A stretch of DNA of 64,000 nt from Microbacterium sp. H1-D42. Its GTDB lineage: Bacteria; Actinomycetota; Actinomycetes; Actinomycetales; Microbacteriaceae. Under the pieces are notes generated by a model, which worked only from the letters and a program-made list of their open reading frames with translations, was not told the origin of the DNA and did not search any database. Each line of letters starts with the position of its first letter. The stretch's first letter is position 1. Shown here one piece after another: positions 53,472 through 61,760 of the stretch. The stretch spans positions 124,001 through 188,000 of the forward strand of contig NZ_CP093342.1 of NCBI RefSeq assembly GCF_022637555.1. Direction: 5' to 3'. The position numbers and the translations under genes were made by a program.

Positions 53472-53513
53472 AGCCTGCAGAAATATCGTCATGTTGTCAA
53501 CTATTTCTGCAGG
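53472..53513 (-). promoter_or_regulatory. Promoter and 12-bp inverted-repeat operator of the nucleotidyltransferase
   Basis: Perfect arms CCTGCAGAAATA (53474-53485) and TATTTCTGCAGG (53502-53513), 16 bases apart. Between and under them lie, on the minus strand, -35 TTGACA (53495-53500), 17 bases, and -10 CAGGCT (53472-53477), six bases from the ATG at 53465. The operator encloses the promoter. Confidence 0.75.
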
Positions 53514-53569
53514 TTCCCCAGCGGAAACCGCCGCTCCCCGGCATCCGACCCCGCTCAATCCGACTTCGT

Positions 53570-55018
53570 CTAGTTCAGTGCGGACGTCAACCGCGCCAGC
53601 CCATCGAGGAAGGTCGATTTCGCCGGTTCACGCTCCCACTCCGCCAGCGTGAGCTCGCGGCCGAGGGTGCGGTACTTCTCCTCGACCTCGCGCATCTGCG
53701 CCACGAACGACTCGCCGCGCACCATCATCGAGATCTCCGCGTTGAGGCTGAACGAGCGGATGTCCATGTTGCTCGAGCCGATCACGGCGACGTCGTCGTC
53801 GATCGAGAAGTGCTTGGCGTGCAGGATGTACGGCGCCGGATACAGGAAGATCCGCACGCCGGCGCGCAGCAGCGCCGAGTAGTACGAGCGCTGCGCGTGA
53901 TAGACGAGGCCCTGGTCGCCGAGCTCCGAGACGAACAGCTGCACGTCGAGTCCCCGCTGGCACGCGGTGGTGATCGCGTACAGCATCGCCTCGTCGGGAA
54001 CGAAGTAGGGGCTGGTCAGGATGACCCGTTCGGTGGCGCCGTGGATGAGCGAGAGGAACAGCCGCAGGTTGTTCTCGGTGCCGAACGTGGGGCCGCTCGG
54101 CACGAGCTGGCAGCGCAGGTCGCCGGCGCGAGGGATGTCGGATGCTGCGACGCGTTCGTCCACGAGATCCTCGCCGGTCTCGATCAGCCAGTCCACGTGG
54201 AACACGGCATCGACCTGCGCGACGACCGGACCTTCCACGCGCGAGACGAGCTCGTGCCACATCAGCCCGCGCTTGATGTTCTTCTCGGCGTTGTAGTCGC
54301 GCGAGATGAGGTTCTGCGAACCGACGAACCCGACCACTCCATCGACGACGACGAGCTTGCGGTGGTTGCGCAGATCCGGGCGCTGGTACTCCCCCTTGAA
54401 CGGGCGCACCGGCAGCATCCACGACCACTTCACGCCGATCCGGTCGAGCTCGGCGAACGTCTCGTCCGACTTCGGGATCTTGCGCGAGGCGATGTAGTCG
54501 GCGAGCAGACGCACCGTGACGCCGCGCTGCACAGCATCCTCCATCGCCTTCAAGAACTTGCGGGTCGTGTCGTCCCACGCGGTGATGTAGAACGCGATGT
54601 GCACGTACTTCTGGGCTTGGTCGATCGCGTCGGCCATCGCGTCGATCGAGCCCTGGTAGTCGTCGATGAGCGTCATCGCCGCGCCGTCGACCTCGGGCAT
54701 CGCGGTCAGGTCATGGTTCTGCTCGACGACGCGCTGGAACCAGCGCGGGTCGTCGGCCTGGGTGTCCGGCGTCGTCTCGCCGAGCACGGCGGTGATGCGA
54801 TCGCGCTCGCCGCGGCGCTTCTTCGGCAGCAGGAAGTTGCCGATCAGCAGATACAGAGCTATGCCGAAGAACGGCACCAGGAAGATCAGCAGCAGCCATG
54901 ACATCGCCGCTGTGGGCTTGCGGTCGCGCGGGATGTAGATCAGAGCGATGATGTTGATCGCGAACACGACGAGGACCGAGATGATCCAGATCAGGTTCGA
55001 GGAGAGCAGAGCAGTCAT
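53570..55018 (-). CDS. cls: Cardiolipin synthase (phospholipase D superfamily)
   Basis: A 482-aa membrane enzyme that makes cardiolipin by phosphatidyl transfer. Two N-terminal helices (about 8-28, 38-60), then two PLD domains with HxKxxxxD motifs: HRKLVVVDGVVGFVGSQN (about 218-235) and HAKHFSIDDDVAVIGSSN (about 400-417). Both motifs are complete and the length is standard. Divergent from the aspartate-dehydrogenase-family gene. Confidence 0.93.
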   Translation of the reverse strand: MTALLSSNLIWIISVLVVFAINIIALIYIPRDRKPTAAMSWLLLIFLVPFFGIALYLLIGNFLLPKKRRGERDRITAVLGETTPDTQADDPRWFQRVVEQNHDLTAMPEVDGAAMTLIDDYQGSIDAMADAIDQAQKYVHIAFYITAWDDTTRKFLKAMEDAVQRGVTVRLLADYIASRKIPKSDETFAELDRIGVKWSWMLPVRPFKGEYQRPDLRNHRKLVVVDGVVGFVGSQNLISRDYNAEKNIKRGLMWHELVSRVEGPVVAQVDAVFHVDWLIETGEDLVDERVAASDIPRAGDLRCQLVPSGPTFGTENNLRLFLSLIHGATERVILTSPYFVPDEAMLYAITTACQRGLDVQLFVSELGDQGLVYHAQRSYYSALLRAGVRIFLYPAPYILHAKHFSIDDDVAVIGSSNMDIRSFSLNAEISMMVRGESFVAQMREVEEKYRTLGRELTLAEWEREPAKSTFLDGLARLTSALN

Positions 55019-55071
55019 GCGGGATCCTTCAGACGGTGATGACTCAGTGTGGCACGCCGCAGGGCGTGTCC

Positions 55072-55083
55072 TATGGTCGGATC
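55072..55083 (+). promoter_or_regulatory. Leaderless -10 of the aspartate-dehydrogenase-family gene
   Basis: TATGGT (55072-55077), six bases CGGATC, then ATG at 55084. Confidence 0.6.
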
Positions 55084-55875
55084 ATGGCGGATCTGCGGGT
55101 GGCGTTCCTCGGTGGTGGCAACATCAACGGCGAGCTGCGCGGCATCGTCGAGCACGCGCGTCCGTACGACGTGGCGGGCACGTTCGGTCGGGGCGACGAG
55201 TTGCCGTCGGCCGCGGACATGGACGTCGTCGTCGAGGCGGCGACGCAGGATGCCGTGCGCGAGCGGGTTCCGTCGCTGTTGGATGCGGGTGTCGACGTGA
55301 TCCTGCTGTCGGTGGGGGCGCTGGCGGATGCTGACCTGCGGGCGCGACTGTCGGCGCCGGACGGCGCCGCCGCGGGCCGTGGCATGCTGATCGCCTGCAC
55401 CGGAGCGATCGGCGGGCTGGATCAGGTGCGGGCGCTGCGCGCGGCTGGCACCCTGCGGGCGGTGTCGATCGAGAGCCGCAAGCAGCCGGGCGCGCTGATG
55501 CAGCCGTGGATGGATGCTGAGCTGCGCGAGCGGCTGACCGAGGGAGACACCGAGATCGTGCTCGCCGACGGGCTCGCGGCCGAGGTCGCCCAGCAGTTCC
55601 CGTCGTCGGCGAACGTCGCGGCCGCGCTCGCGCTGGCGGCGGATGCCTGGGACACGGCGATCGCTCGGATCGTGGCCGACCCCGCTGCGACGCGTACGCG
55701 GCACGAGATCCGGGCGTCGGGGGAGTTGGGCGAAGTGCGCGTGGTGGTGGAGAACGCGCCGTCGGCGGAGCGGCCCCGCTCGAGCGCCGTGGTCGCGTGG
55801 GCCGCGCTGCGCGCGCTGGACGACTACGCCCGACTGCGCGGCTATGACGGGGTCGACGGGGTGGCATTCCTCTGA
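55084..55875 (+). CDS. Aspartate-dehydrogenase-family NAD(P)-binding protein
   Basis: A 263-aa protein with Rossmann motif FLGGGNINGEL (8-18), SVGALADADLRARL, CTGAIGGLDQVRAL, and a C-terminal domain with FPSSANVAAALALAADAWDTA, where the N-V-A-A-A block and catalytic region match L-aspartate dehydrogenase (PF01958/PF03447). It would convert aspartate to iminoaspartate with NAD(P). No nad genes adjoin, so a role in NAD synthesis is not shown by context. Confidence 0.85.
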   Translation: MADLRVAFLGGGNINGELRGIVEHARPYDVAGTFGRGDELPSAADMDVVVEAATQDAVRERVPSLLDAGVDVILLSVGALADADLRARLSAPDGAAAGRGMLIACTGAIGGLDQVRALRAAGTLRAVSIESRKQPGALMQPWMDAELRERLTEGDTEIVLADGLAAEVAQQFPSSANVAAALALAADAWDTAIARIVADPAATRTRHEIRASGELGEVRVVVENAPSAERPRSSAVVAWAALRALDDYARLRGYDGVDGVAFL

Positions 55876-55898
55876 GTGCAGGCGTCAGCGGCGCCTCG

Positions 55899-56360
55899 TC
55901 AGGGAAGCGGATGCAAGAGAGCGAACCGCTCGCAGAGAACCGCCATGTCCGTCGCCCAGCCCCGGGAGCTCTCGGAGTGCTGGCGCCAGAAACGCTCATG
56001 GATGTCTCGCCAGGCGGTCAGCGTGCGGTCGCCTTCGCCCTCCGCGTTGGCGTGCTCAGCGGTGACCTGGTCGAACGGCACGATCGCCACCGAGGTCGTG
56101 CGGATCACCGCCCGCGGGGCGCCAGCGCCGTCGAGGATGACGCTGAGGTCGCCGACCTCGGGCATCCGCTCGCCGCTGGCCTCGTAGTCCCACACCGATG
56201 ATGCGGTCCCGGTCTTGATTCCGGTCAGGACGAGGTCGAGCAGCCCGTCGGCATGCTCGGGCGTGGCCCCGAAGGCCCAGGCCTCGGGCACGTCGGCGGG
56301 CAGTGCGGGAATCTCCGCGCGCACGCGGTGCCAATAGGTGCTGAGGGCGTCAGTCGTCAT
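55899..56360 (-). CDS. ASCH-domain protein
   Basis: A 153-aa protein with the ASCH/PUA-like fold: LVLTGIKTGTASSVWDYEASGERMPEVGDLSVILDG, the G-x-K-x-x-T motif near 47-52, and VAIVPFDQVTAEHANAEGEGDRTLTAWRDIHERFW. ASCH proteins bind RNA or act on modified nucleosides (N4-acetylcytidine amidohydrolases are related). Convergent with the aspartate-dehydrogenase-family gene. Confidence 0.87.
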   Translation of the reverse strand: MTTDALSTYWHRVRAEIPALPADVPEAWAFGATPEHADGLLDLVLTGIKTGTASSVWDYEASGERMPEVGDLSVILDGAGAPRAVIRTTSVAIVPFDQVTAEHANAEGEGDRTLTAWRDIHERFWRQHSESSRGWATDMAVLCERFALLHPLP

Positions 56361-56384
56361 GGTTCTCCTGAAGTGGGGGAAGCA

Positions 56385-56912
56385 TCAGTGCACGAACGCC
56401 TTGAGAATGACGAACACGATGCCGAACGAGGCGGTGGCGAGCGAACCGAGGATCCTCACCGGGATGCTGCTTCCCCGGCGGAGGAAGGCGACGTAGCCGA
56501 GGAATGCGAGGATGATCGTGCCCGACCAGAGCGCCACGTCGTTGGCGATGTCGTCGGAGATCACGCGGGTCGTTCCCAGCAGCAGGATGATCGCCGGGAT
56601 GGCCGCGGACGTCAGCATGCCGAAGGAATGACGCACTGACTGTCGAATCGCCGTGCGCACGCCGATCCCCTTGTTGTCGACCCCGGCGCCCATGCGGGAG
56701 ACCGCGCCCGCATAGACGTGGGCTGCCCAGAACACCAGCACGGTCACGGCGACCGTGACGAGTACGACCACGGATGTCTCGCCGTGCGCGGACGAGACCG
56801 CGATCAGTCCGCTCACCAGGATCGTGCCGTACACCGCGGCCTCGGTCCCGAAGCCCGGCTGAAGAACGCGGTGCGCAAGAAGGACCTTGTGCTCGTTTGG
56901 TGAAGGCTCCAT
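56385..56912 (-). CDS. Four-helix membrane protein of unknown function
   Basis: A 175-aa protein with membrane segments at about 27-45, 48-70, 98-114 and 122-140, plus a further hydrophobic C-terminal stretch. HVYAGAVSRMG lies between helices two and three. Its stop is 24 bases from the start of the ASCH gene on the same strand, so the two may be cotranscribed. Not recognised as a named family. Confidence 0.65.
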   Translation of the reverse strand: MEPSPNEHKVLLAHRVLQPGFGTEAAVYGTILVSGLIAVSSAHGETSVVVLVTVAVTVLVFWAAHVYAGAVSRMGAGVDNKGIGVRTAIRQSVRHSFGMLTSAAIPAIILLLGTTRVISDDIANDVALWSGTIILAFLGYVAFLRRGSSIPVRILGSLATASFGIVFVILKAFVH

Positions 56913-56941
56913 GTGATTGAGCCTATTCGCCTACGGTGTGG

Positions 56942-57012
56942 AGGGACTGACGGGAATCGAACCCGCGCTATCTGCTTGGGAAGCAGAAGTTCTGCCATTG
57001 AACTACAGTCCC
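56942..57012 (-). tRNA. tRNA-Gly (anticodon CCC)
   Basis: On the minus strand the acceptor arms GGGACTG and CAGTCCC pair perfectly. D arm GTTC-aatggca-GAAC, anticodon stem TCTGC/GCAGA with loop TTCCCAA (anticodon CCC), T arm with GGTTCGATTCC. Discriminator T; CCA is not encoded. It reads GGG glycine codons. Confidence 0.96.
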
Positions 57013-57137
57013 GAACGCCTCGCGGCGTCTGGCCAGCATAACAAAGTCGAGCGACTCGCGATCACGACCCACCCAGCGATGTACGCCACGCCCCGGATGT
57101 CATCCTGCAGGCGGACGCGCCACCGGCATCCGAAAAG

Positions 57138-57150
57138 TAGCGTCGAAGAC
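57138..57150 (+). promoter_or_regulatory. Leaderless -10 of the ABC exporter ATPase gene
   Basis: TAGCGT (57138-57143), seven bases CGAAGAC, then ATG at 57151. Confidence 0.6.
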
Positions 57151-58095
57151 ATGATCACAGCAGAAGGTCTCAGCAAGCGCTACGGCGACAAGCTCGCCGT
57201 CGACGACGTGTCGTTCACGGTGCGCCCGGGCAGCGTCACCGGATTCCTCGGGCCGAACGGCGCGGGCAAATCGACCACCATGCGCATGATCGTCGGCCTC
57301 GACCGGCCGACCGCCGGCCGCGTCACAGTCAACGGGCAGAGCTACGCCCACCTCCGCGCACCGCTGACCGAAGTCGGCGTGCTGCTGGATGCCAAGGCAG
57401 TGCACACCGGGCGCAGCGCGCGCAATCACCTGCGTGCCATGGCCGCCACCCACGGCATCCCGACCTCTCGCGTCGACGAGGTCATCGAGATCACCGGGCT
57501 CGGCTCTGTGGCTGGCAAGCGCGCCGGCGGCTTCTCGCTCGGCATGGGCCAGCGCCTCGGCATCGCGGCTGCCCTGCTCGGCGACCCGCACACCCTGATC
57601 CTCGACGAGCCGGTCAACGGCCTCGACCCCGAGGGCGTGCGCTGGGTTCGCCAGTTCGTGCGACACGCAGCATCCGAGGGACGCACTGTGCTGCTCTCGA
57701 GCCACCTCATGAGCGAGATGGCGCAGACGGCCGACCACGTGATCGTGCTCGGCCGCGGCAAGGTTCTCGCTGACGCGCCCCTCCCCGAACTCGTCCGCGC
57801 GTGGACCACCGCGCGGGTGCTGGTGCGCAGCCCCAGGGCCACCCAGCTCGCCGACGTCCTCGCGGGTCCTGACGTGGAGATCGTCGCCACCGACGCGTTC
57901 ACGCTCGATGTCACCGGCCTGCCGGCATCCCGCATCGGTGATCTCGCGTTCGAGCGCGGAATCCCCGTGCACGAACTCACCCCCGCCAGCGGCTCACTCG
58001 AAGACGCCTACCTCGCCCTCACCGGCGAAGCCGTCGAGTACCGCACCCGCGCCGTCCCGCAGGAGGGCGCCCAGCTCGAGGAGGCCCGCGCATGA
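57151..58095 (+). CDS. ABC transporter ATPase (drug/lipid exporter type)
   Basis: A 314-aa ATPase. Walker A GPNGAGKST near 40, signature FSLGMGQRLGIA (the SLGM form), Walker B LILDEPVNGLDP and switch His in LSSHLMSEM. These are features of DrrA/BcrA-type exporters. It overlaps the permease by four bases. The in-frame ATG at 56917 is ignored because that reading passes through the tRNA. Substrate unknown; a single-permease exporter would act as a dimer. Confidence 0.9.
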   Translation: MITAEGLSKRYGDKLAVDDVSFTVRPGSVTGFLGPNGAGKSTTMRMIVGLDRPTAGRVTVNGQSYAHLRAPLTEVGVLLDAKAVHTGRSARNHLRAMAATHGIPTSRVDEVIEITGLGSVAGKRAGGFSLGMGQRLGIAAALLGDPHTLILDEPVNGLDPEGVRWVRQFVRHAASEGRTVLLSSHLMSEMAQTADHVIVLGRGKVLADAPLPELVRAWTTARVLVRSPRATQLADVLAGPDVEIVATDAFTLDVTGLPASRIGDLAFERGIPVHELTPASGSLEDAYLALTGEAVEYRTRAVPQEGAQLEEARA

Positions 58096-58898
58096 CCGCC
58101 ATCCAGGCCCGCGCCACGCACCTGCCCGTCAGCACCATCCGCCTCACCTTCCCCCGCCAGCTGCGCAGCGAGCTGATCAAGCTCATGACCGTGCGCGGCA
58201 CGTGGTGGTCGGTGGCGATCGTCGCCGCCCTCAGCATCGGGCTGGCCTTCCTGGCGACCATGACCATGTCGCCTCCGTCCGACGTGATGATGGCCGTCGT
58301 CGCACCAGTGCAGTTCACGATGCTGCTCGCAGGCATTCTGGGTGTGATCTCGGTGACCGGCGAGTACTCCACCGGCATGATCCGCTCCACGCTCACCGCC
58401 AACCCGGTGCGCGGGTCGGTGCTGGTGGCGAAGTCGATCGTGCTCGCGGTGTTCATGTTCGTCGTCTCGCTCGTGATCCTGCTGGCGTCCGCGATCGCGA
58501 TCACCCCGCTCGCCGCCGCGAACGACATGGCCGTGCAGTGGTCGGATCCCGCGCTGACCCTGGTGCCGATCCTGTCGGCCGCCGGCGCCATGGCGCTGTT
58601 CGCCCTGCTCGGCGTCGGGCTCGGTTTCCTGCTGCGCTCCGGCGCCGCTGCGATCGCCACGACCGTCGGCATCCTGTTCGTGCTGCCCATCATCGTGATG
58701 GCGCTGGCCAGCCTCGCTCCTGACGTGCAGTGGCTGATGAGCGTCGGCGATTACCTGCCGTCAGCGGCCGTGCAGTCCGCGATCATGCCCGCAGAGGGCT
58801 ACGGACTCACCCGTGGCGAGGCATGGGTGACGCTGGTCGCCTGGCCAGGCATCACGCTGCTGGGTGCGTGGGCAGTGCTCCGCGGGAAGGATGCCTGA
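58092..58898 (+). CDS. ABC-2-type exporter permease
   Basis: A 268-aa membrane protein with six helices (about 36-56, 66-88, 116-138, 152-174, 184-206, 243-262), preceded by RQLRSELIKLMTVRGTWWSV, the usual amphipathic entry of this family (STRPT... LTA-type). VTGEYSTGMIRSTL lies between helices two and three. It works with the preceding ATPase. A strong terminator follows. Confidence 0.9.
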   Translation: MTAIQARATHLPVSTIRLTFPRQLRSELIKLMTVRGTWWSVAIVAALSIGLAFLATMTMSPPSDVMMAVVAPVQFTMLLAGILGVISVTGEYSTGMIRSTLTANPVRGSVLVAKSIVLAVFMFVVSLVILLASAIAITPLAAANDMAVQWSDPALTLVPILSAAGAMALFALLGVGLGFLLRSGAAAIATTVGILFVLPIIVMALASLAPDVQWLMSVGDYLPSAAVQSAIMPAEGYGLTRGEAWVTLVAWPGITLLGAWAVLRGKDA

Positions 58899-58913
58899 CA
58901 CTCAGCCGCACAC

Positions 58914-58943
58914 AGAAGCCCGGGTCATGAGACCCGGGCTTCT
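58914..58943 (+). terminator. Terminator of the ABC exporter operon
   Basis: A 13-bp perfect stem AGAAGCCCGGGTC with ATGA loop, starting 15 bases after the permease stop. The dcd promoter begins only about 12 bases after it. Confidence 0.87.
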
Positions 58944-58954
58944 GGCGTACGCGT

Positions 58955-58966
58955 TACGCTGAACAC
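58955..58966 (+). promoter_or_regulatory. Leaderless -10 of dcd
   Basis: TACGCT (58955-58960), six bases GAACAC, then GTG at 58967. Confidence 0.63.
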
Positions 58967-59572
58967 GTGCTTCTCAGCGACCGCGACATCAGGGCAGAAC
59001 TCGCATCGGGCCGCGTCGGGCTTTCACCGTTCGACGACACGATGGTGCAGCCCTCCAGTGTCGACGTGCGCCTGGATCGGTACTTCCGGCTGTTCGACAA
59101 CCACAAGTACCCGTACATCGATCCGTCCGAGGATCAGCCCGAGCTGACCCGCCTGATCGAGGTCAAGCCCGACGAACCGTTCATCCTGCATCCCGGCGAG
59201 TTCGCCCTCGGCGCCACCTTCGAACAGATATCCCTTCCGGACGATGTCGCCGCACGACTCGAGGGCAAATCCTCACTCGGGCGCCTCGGCCTGATCACGC
59301 ACTCCACCGCCGGTTTCGTCGACCCGGGGTTCACCGGTCACGTCACGCTCGAGCTGGCGAATGTCGCCACCCTGCCGATCAAGCTGTGGCCGGGTATGAA
59401 GATCGGCCAGTTCTGCTTCTTCCGCCTGAGCTCGCCGGCCGAGAACGCCTACGGTTCCGGCCCGTACGGCAACCGCTACCAGGGGCAGCGCGGCCCCACA
59501 GCATCCCGCGCATTCCAGAATTTCCACCGCACCGACGTGAGCACGACCGATGCGGGAGCGATCGGAGGCTGA
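58967..59572 (+). CDS. dcd: dCTP deaminase
   Basis: A 201-aa enzyme of the dUTPase fold. [12 protein letters not shown] start, [13 protein letters not shown] with substrate-binding Arg/Lys/Ser, [21 protein letters not shown] with catalytic Glu, and the closing tail [11 protein letters not shown]. Actinobacterial members can be bifunctional, making dUMP directly from dCTP; which type this is cannot be read with certainty. Leaderless GTG start, followed by a gene whose Shine-Dalgarno overlaps its end. Confidence 0.94.
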   Translation: MLLSDRDIRAELASGRVGLSPFDDTMVQPSSVDVRLDRYFRLFDNHKYPYIDPSEDQPELTRLIEVKPDEPFILHPGEFALGATFEQISLPDDVAARLEGKSSLGRLGLITHSTAGFVDPGFTGHVTLELANVATLPIKLWPGMKIGQFCFFRLSSPAENAYGSGPYGNRYQGQRGPTASRAFQNFHRTDVSTTDAGAIGG

Positions 59573-59573
59573 C

Positions 59574-60230
59574 ATGTCCAACCCTGTCGAAGGCGAACAC
59601 GAAGAGGCGACCGAGCCCGCGTCGCCCGAGACAGGGCCGCTCGACGCAGGGCAGGCCCCGCCCGAAGCGGCGGTGTCGGATGCGGCGGTGTCGGATGCCA
59701 TCGACGAGGCCACTGCGCTCGCCGACGCCGCACCCCTCACCGAGAGTGACGTCGCCGATGCGGTGATTCCGGATGCGGTGATTCCGGATGCGGTGATCCC
59801 CGCCCTCGACCTGCCGGAGCCCGAGATCCCCGAGCCCGTTCTGCCCGCCTCCGCCCTGGCCGAGCCCGTGATCCCGCCGGCGCCGGCATCGGATGCTGTA
59901 GACGCAGCGACTGATTTCTCCGGGGGCTCAGGTGTGACAGCATCCGACTCCACGGAACTCGCCGCACCGGCCACGCGAGCCGAGCGCCGCGCGCTGCCGA
60001 GCGTGGACTCGCTGCCGGAGCCGGCCCCGATTCCGCGTGACCCGGCAGTGGTGCCGCCCGTCTCGGGCGCGACGATGGGCGGGTACCGGGGTTGGACGAT
60101 CGCGATCTTCCTCATCCTGATCGTGCTGCTGATCGCGGCCGTCGCGACGGTGATCGTGCTGGCGACCAGCGGTGCCAATCCGTTCCCGACCGCCGCAGCC
60201 GCCGTGGGATGGATCCCGCTGGTTGTATGA
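59574..60230 (+). CDS. Acidic repeat-rich protein with C-terminal membrane anchor
   Basis: A 218-aa protein, mostly Glu/Ala/Pro/Asp and disordered, with tandem units AVSDAAVSDA (about 35-45) and VIPDAVIPDAVIPA (about 63-76), and one membrane helix near the C-terminus (about 178-203, WTIAIFLILIVLLIAAVATVIVLA). Shine-Dalgarno GGAGG overlaps the end of dcd, which fixes the start at 59574. Probably a cytoplasmic spacer anchored by its tail. Not recognised. Confidence 0.65.
   Translation: MSNPVEGEHEEATEPASPETGPLDAGQAPPEAAVSDAAVSDAIDEATALADAAPLTESDVADAVIPDAVIPDAVIPALDLPEPEIPEPVLPASALAEPVIPPAPASDAVDAATDFSGGSGVTASDSTELAAPATRAERRALPSVDSLPEPAPIPRDPAVVPPVSGATMGGYRGWTIAIFLILIVLLIAAVATVIVLATSGANPFPTAAAAVGWIPLVV
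59760..59804 (+). repeat. In-frame tandem 15-base repeat
   Basis: About three units of GCGGTGATTCCGGAT (59760-59804, last unit diverging) encode the A-V-I-P-D repeat of the acidic protein. Codon-level identity points to slippage. Confidence 0.8.
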
Positions 60231-60437
60231 AGTCTGAACCGGCGTTATCCATCCCGGGTGGGGTGGCGGTGGTGGCCCGGGGTGGATTCTGCTGGTTCGG
60301 GGTGGGCTGGACCAGTTGATGGCATCCCGCGACTGGGGTGGACCCGGCGGCAGGCCCGGGATCGCGCCCGGACGAACGGTCGGATGCCCCGGACGCGCGG
60401 TCGGGCGCACCTGCCGCACGGCGACCAGGCTGGAAGC
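60231..60437 (+). promoter_or_regulatory. G-rich gap and -10 upstream of the MFS gene
   Basis: No gene is seen. The first half has repeated GGGGTGG runs on the plus strand (about 60255-60345). At the end, CAGGCT (60426-60431) lies six bases before the ATG at 60438, a possible leaderless -10. Confidence 0.4.
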
Positions 60438-61643
60438 ATGACCGTCTCCGCGCCCTTGCCCACTGTCGCCACTCAGAAGACACGCATGCCGTACGCGGCG
60501 CTGCTGACGATGATGGCGATGAGCTTTCTGCTCGTCAGTGCGGAATTCCTGCCGAACGGGGTGCTCACCGAGATCGCCGCAGAGCTGAGCGTGACGCCAG
60601 GGCAGGCAGGGCAGCTCGTCACAGTCACCGCGTTCGCCGGACTGCTCGTCGCGCCCACGATCGGGCTGGCGCTGCCGAGGCTCGACCGGCGCACGCTGCT
60701 GGTGTGGATGGCCGTGCTGGCCGCGATCTCGAATCTGGTCGTCGCAATCGCCCCGAGTCTGCCGCTGATGCTGGTCGCCCGAGTACTGCTCGGCGCGGCG
60801 CTGTCGGGGTTCTGGACCATGTCGATCACGGTCGCCGCGCGCATCGCCGGCCCCGAGCGCCTTGGCCGGGCGGTGATGTTCACCTCGGCGGGAACCTCGC
60901 TGGCGACCGTCGCCGGGGTGCCTGTGGGAGTGATGCTCAGCCAGGTGCTGGACTGGCGCGGCGTATTCGGGATCGCCGCTGCGGTGACGGCGCTGCTCGC
61001 GATCGGGCTTCGGATGCTGCTGCCGTCGGTGCCCGCCGAGAACGCGGCCCGGATCTCGATCCTGGTCGAGACGCTGCGCCGCCCCGGGATCGGTCTCGGC
61101 GTCGTCGGCCATGTGCTGGTGATCTTCGGCCATGCTCTGGCGTACACGTACATCCGCCTCGCGTTGGAGCGGGTGCAGGCAGACGGAGTGGCGGTCGATG
61201 AAGGAACCATCATCGTGCTGCTGGCGGTGTTCGGCGTCGGCGGCTTCATCGGCAACATCGTCATCGGCGTCGGCATCGACCGCACCTACCGGGTGCTCGC
61301 GGTCGCCACCCCGCTGGTGATCGCGCTGGCGCTGATGCTCATCATCGTCGGCGCTGGGTCGCTGTGGACGGTGGGCGCTGTGGCGTTCGTGTGGGGATTC
61401 TTCTTCGCCTCGTGGCTGCTGATCGTGAACACGTGGGTCGGTCACCGCATGCCCGACCGGCTCGAGGCAGGAGGCGGACTCATCGTGGTCGGCTTCCAAG
61501 CGGCGATCATGCTCGCGGCGGGGGTCGGCGGAATGCTGGTGGACGCCATCGGCATCGAACTCGCCTACAGCGTCGGCGCCGCGACGTTGGTCGTCGGAGC
61601 CGTGCTGTTCGGGCTGTCGGATCGGGTGTCTACGCGCCGATAG
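60438..61643 (+). CDS. MFS transporter (DHA1/AraJ-like efflux type)
   Basis: A 401-aa transporter with twelve membrane helices and an N-terminal FLLVSAEFLPNGVLTEIAAELSVTPGQAGQLVTV block typical of the drug:H+ antiporter-1 group with sugar-efflux-like members (AraJ, YdhP). The conserved loop GLALPRLDRRTLL follows helix two. It is convergent with an AraC regulator gene. Substrate unknown. Confidence 0.86.
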   Translation: MTVSAPLPTVATQKTRMPYAALLTMMAMSFLLVSAEFLPNGVLTEIAAELSVTPGQAGQLVTVTAFAGLLVAPTIGLALPRLDRRTLLVWMAVLAAISNLVVAIAPSLPLMLVARVLLGAALSGFWTMSITVAARIAGPERLGRAVMFTSAGTSLATVAGVPVGVMLSQVLDWRGVFGIAAAVTALLAIGLRMLLPSVPAENAARISILVETLRRPGIGLGVVGHVLVIFGHALAYTYIRLALERVQADGVAVDEGTIIVLLAVFGVGGFIGNIVIGVGIDRTYRVLAVATPLVIALALMLIIVGAGSLWTVGAVAFVWGFFFASWLLIVNTWVGHRMPDRLEAGGGLIVVGFQAAIMLAAGVGGMLVDAIGIELAYSVGAATLVVGAVLFGLSDRVSTRR

Positions 61644-61660
61644 CCGGATGCCACGGGTCT

Positions 61661-61751
61661 CGGTTGGGGATCACAGACGATTTGGTCTGTGCGCTGCGTG
61701 TCGATCGGCGACGCGCCGGGCTGGAGCCGTTCGGTCTGTGATCTCCAACCG
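61661..61751. repeat. Hairpin element between the MFS and AraC genes
   Basis: 18-bp arms CGGTTGGGGATCACAGAC (61661-61678) and GTCTGTGATCTCCAACCG (61734-61751), one mismatch. An inner GTCTGTG (61684-61690) can also pair with the left arm. It sits between two convergent stops. Confidence 0.82.
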
Positions 61752-61760
61752 GCAACCCGC

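Noticed and set aside
56917..57150. N-terminal extension of the ABC ATPase reading through the tRNA-Gly gene
   Set aside because: The extension translates tRNA sequence; MITAEGLSKRYG with a -10 seven bases upstream is the natural start.
60231..60437. Small gene in the G-rich gap before the MFS gene
   Set aside because: Frames there are Gly/Trp/Arg low-complexity without a start signal.
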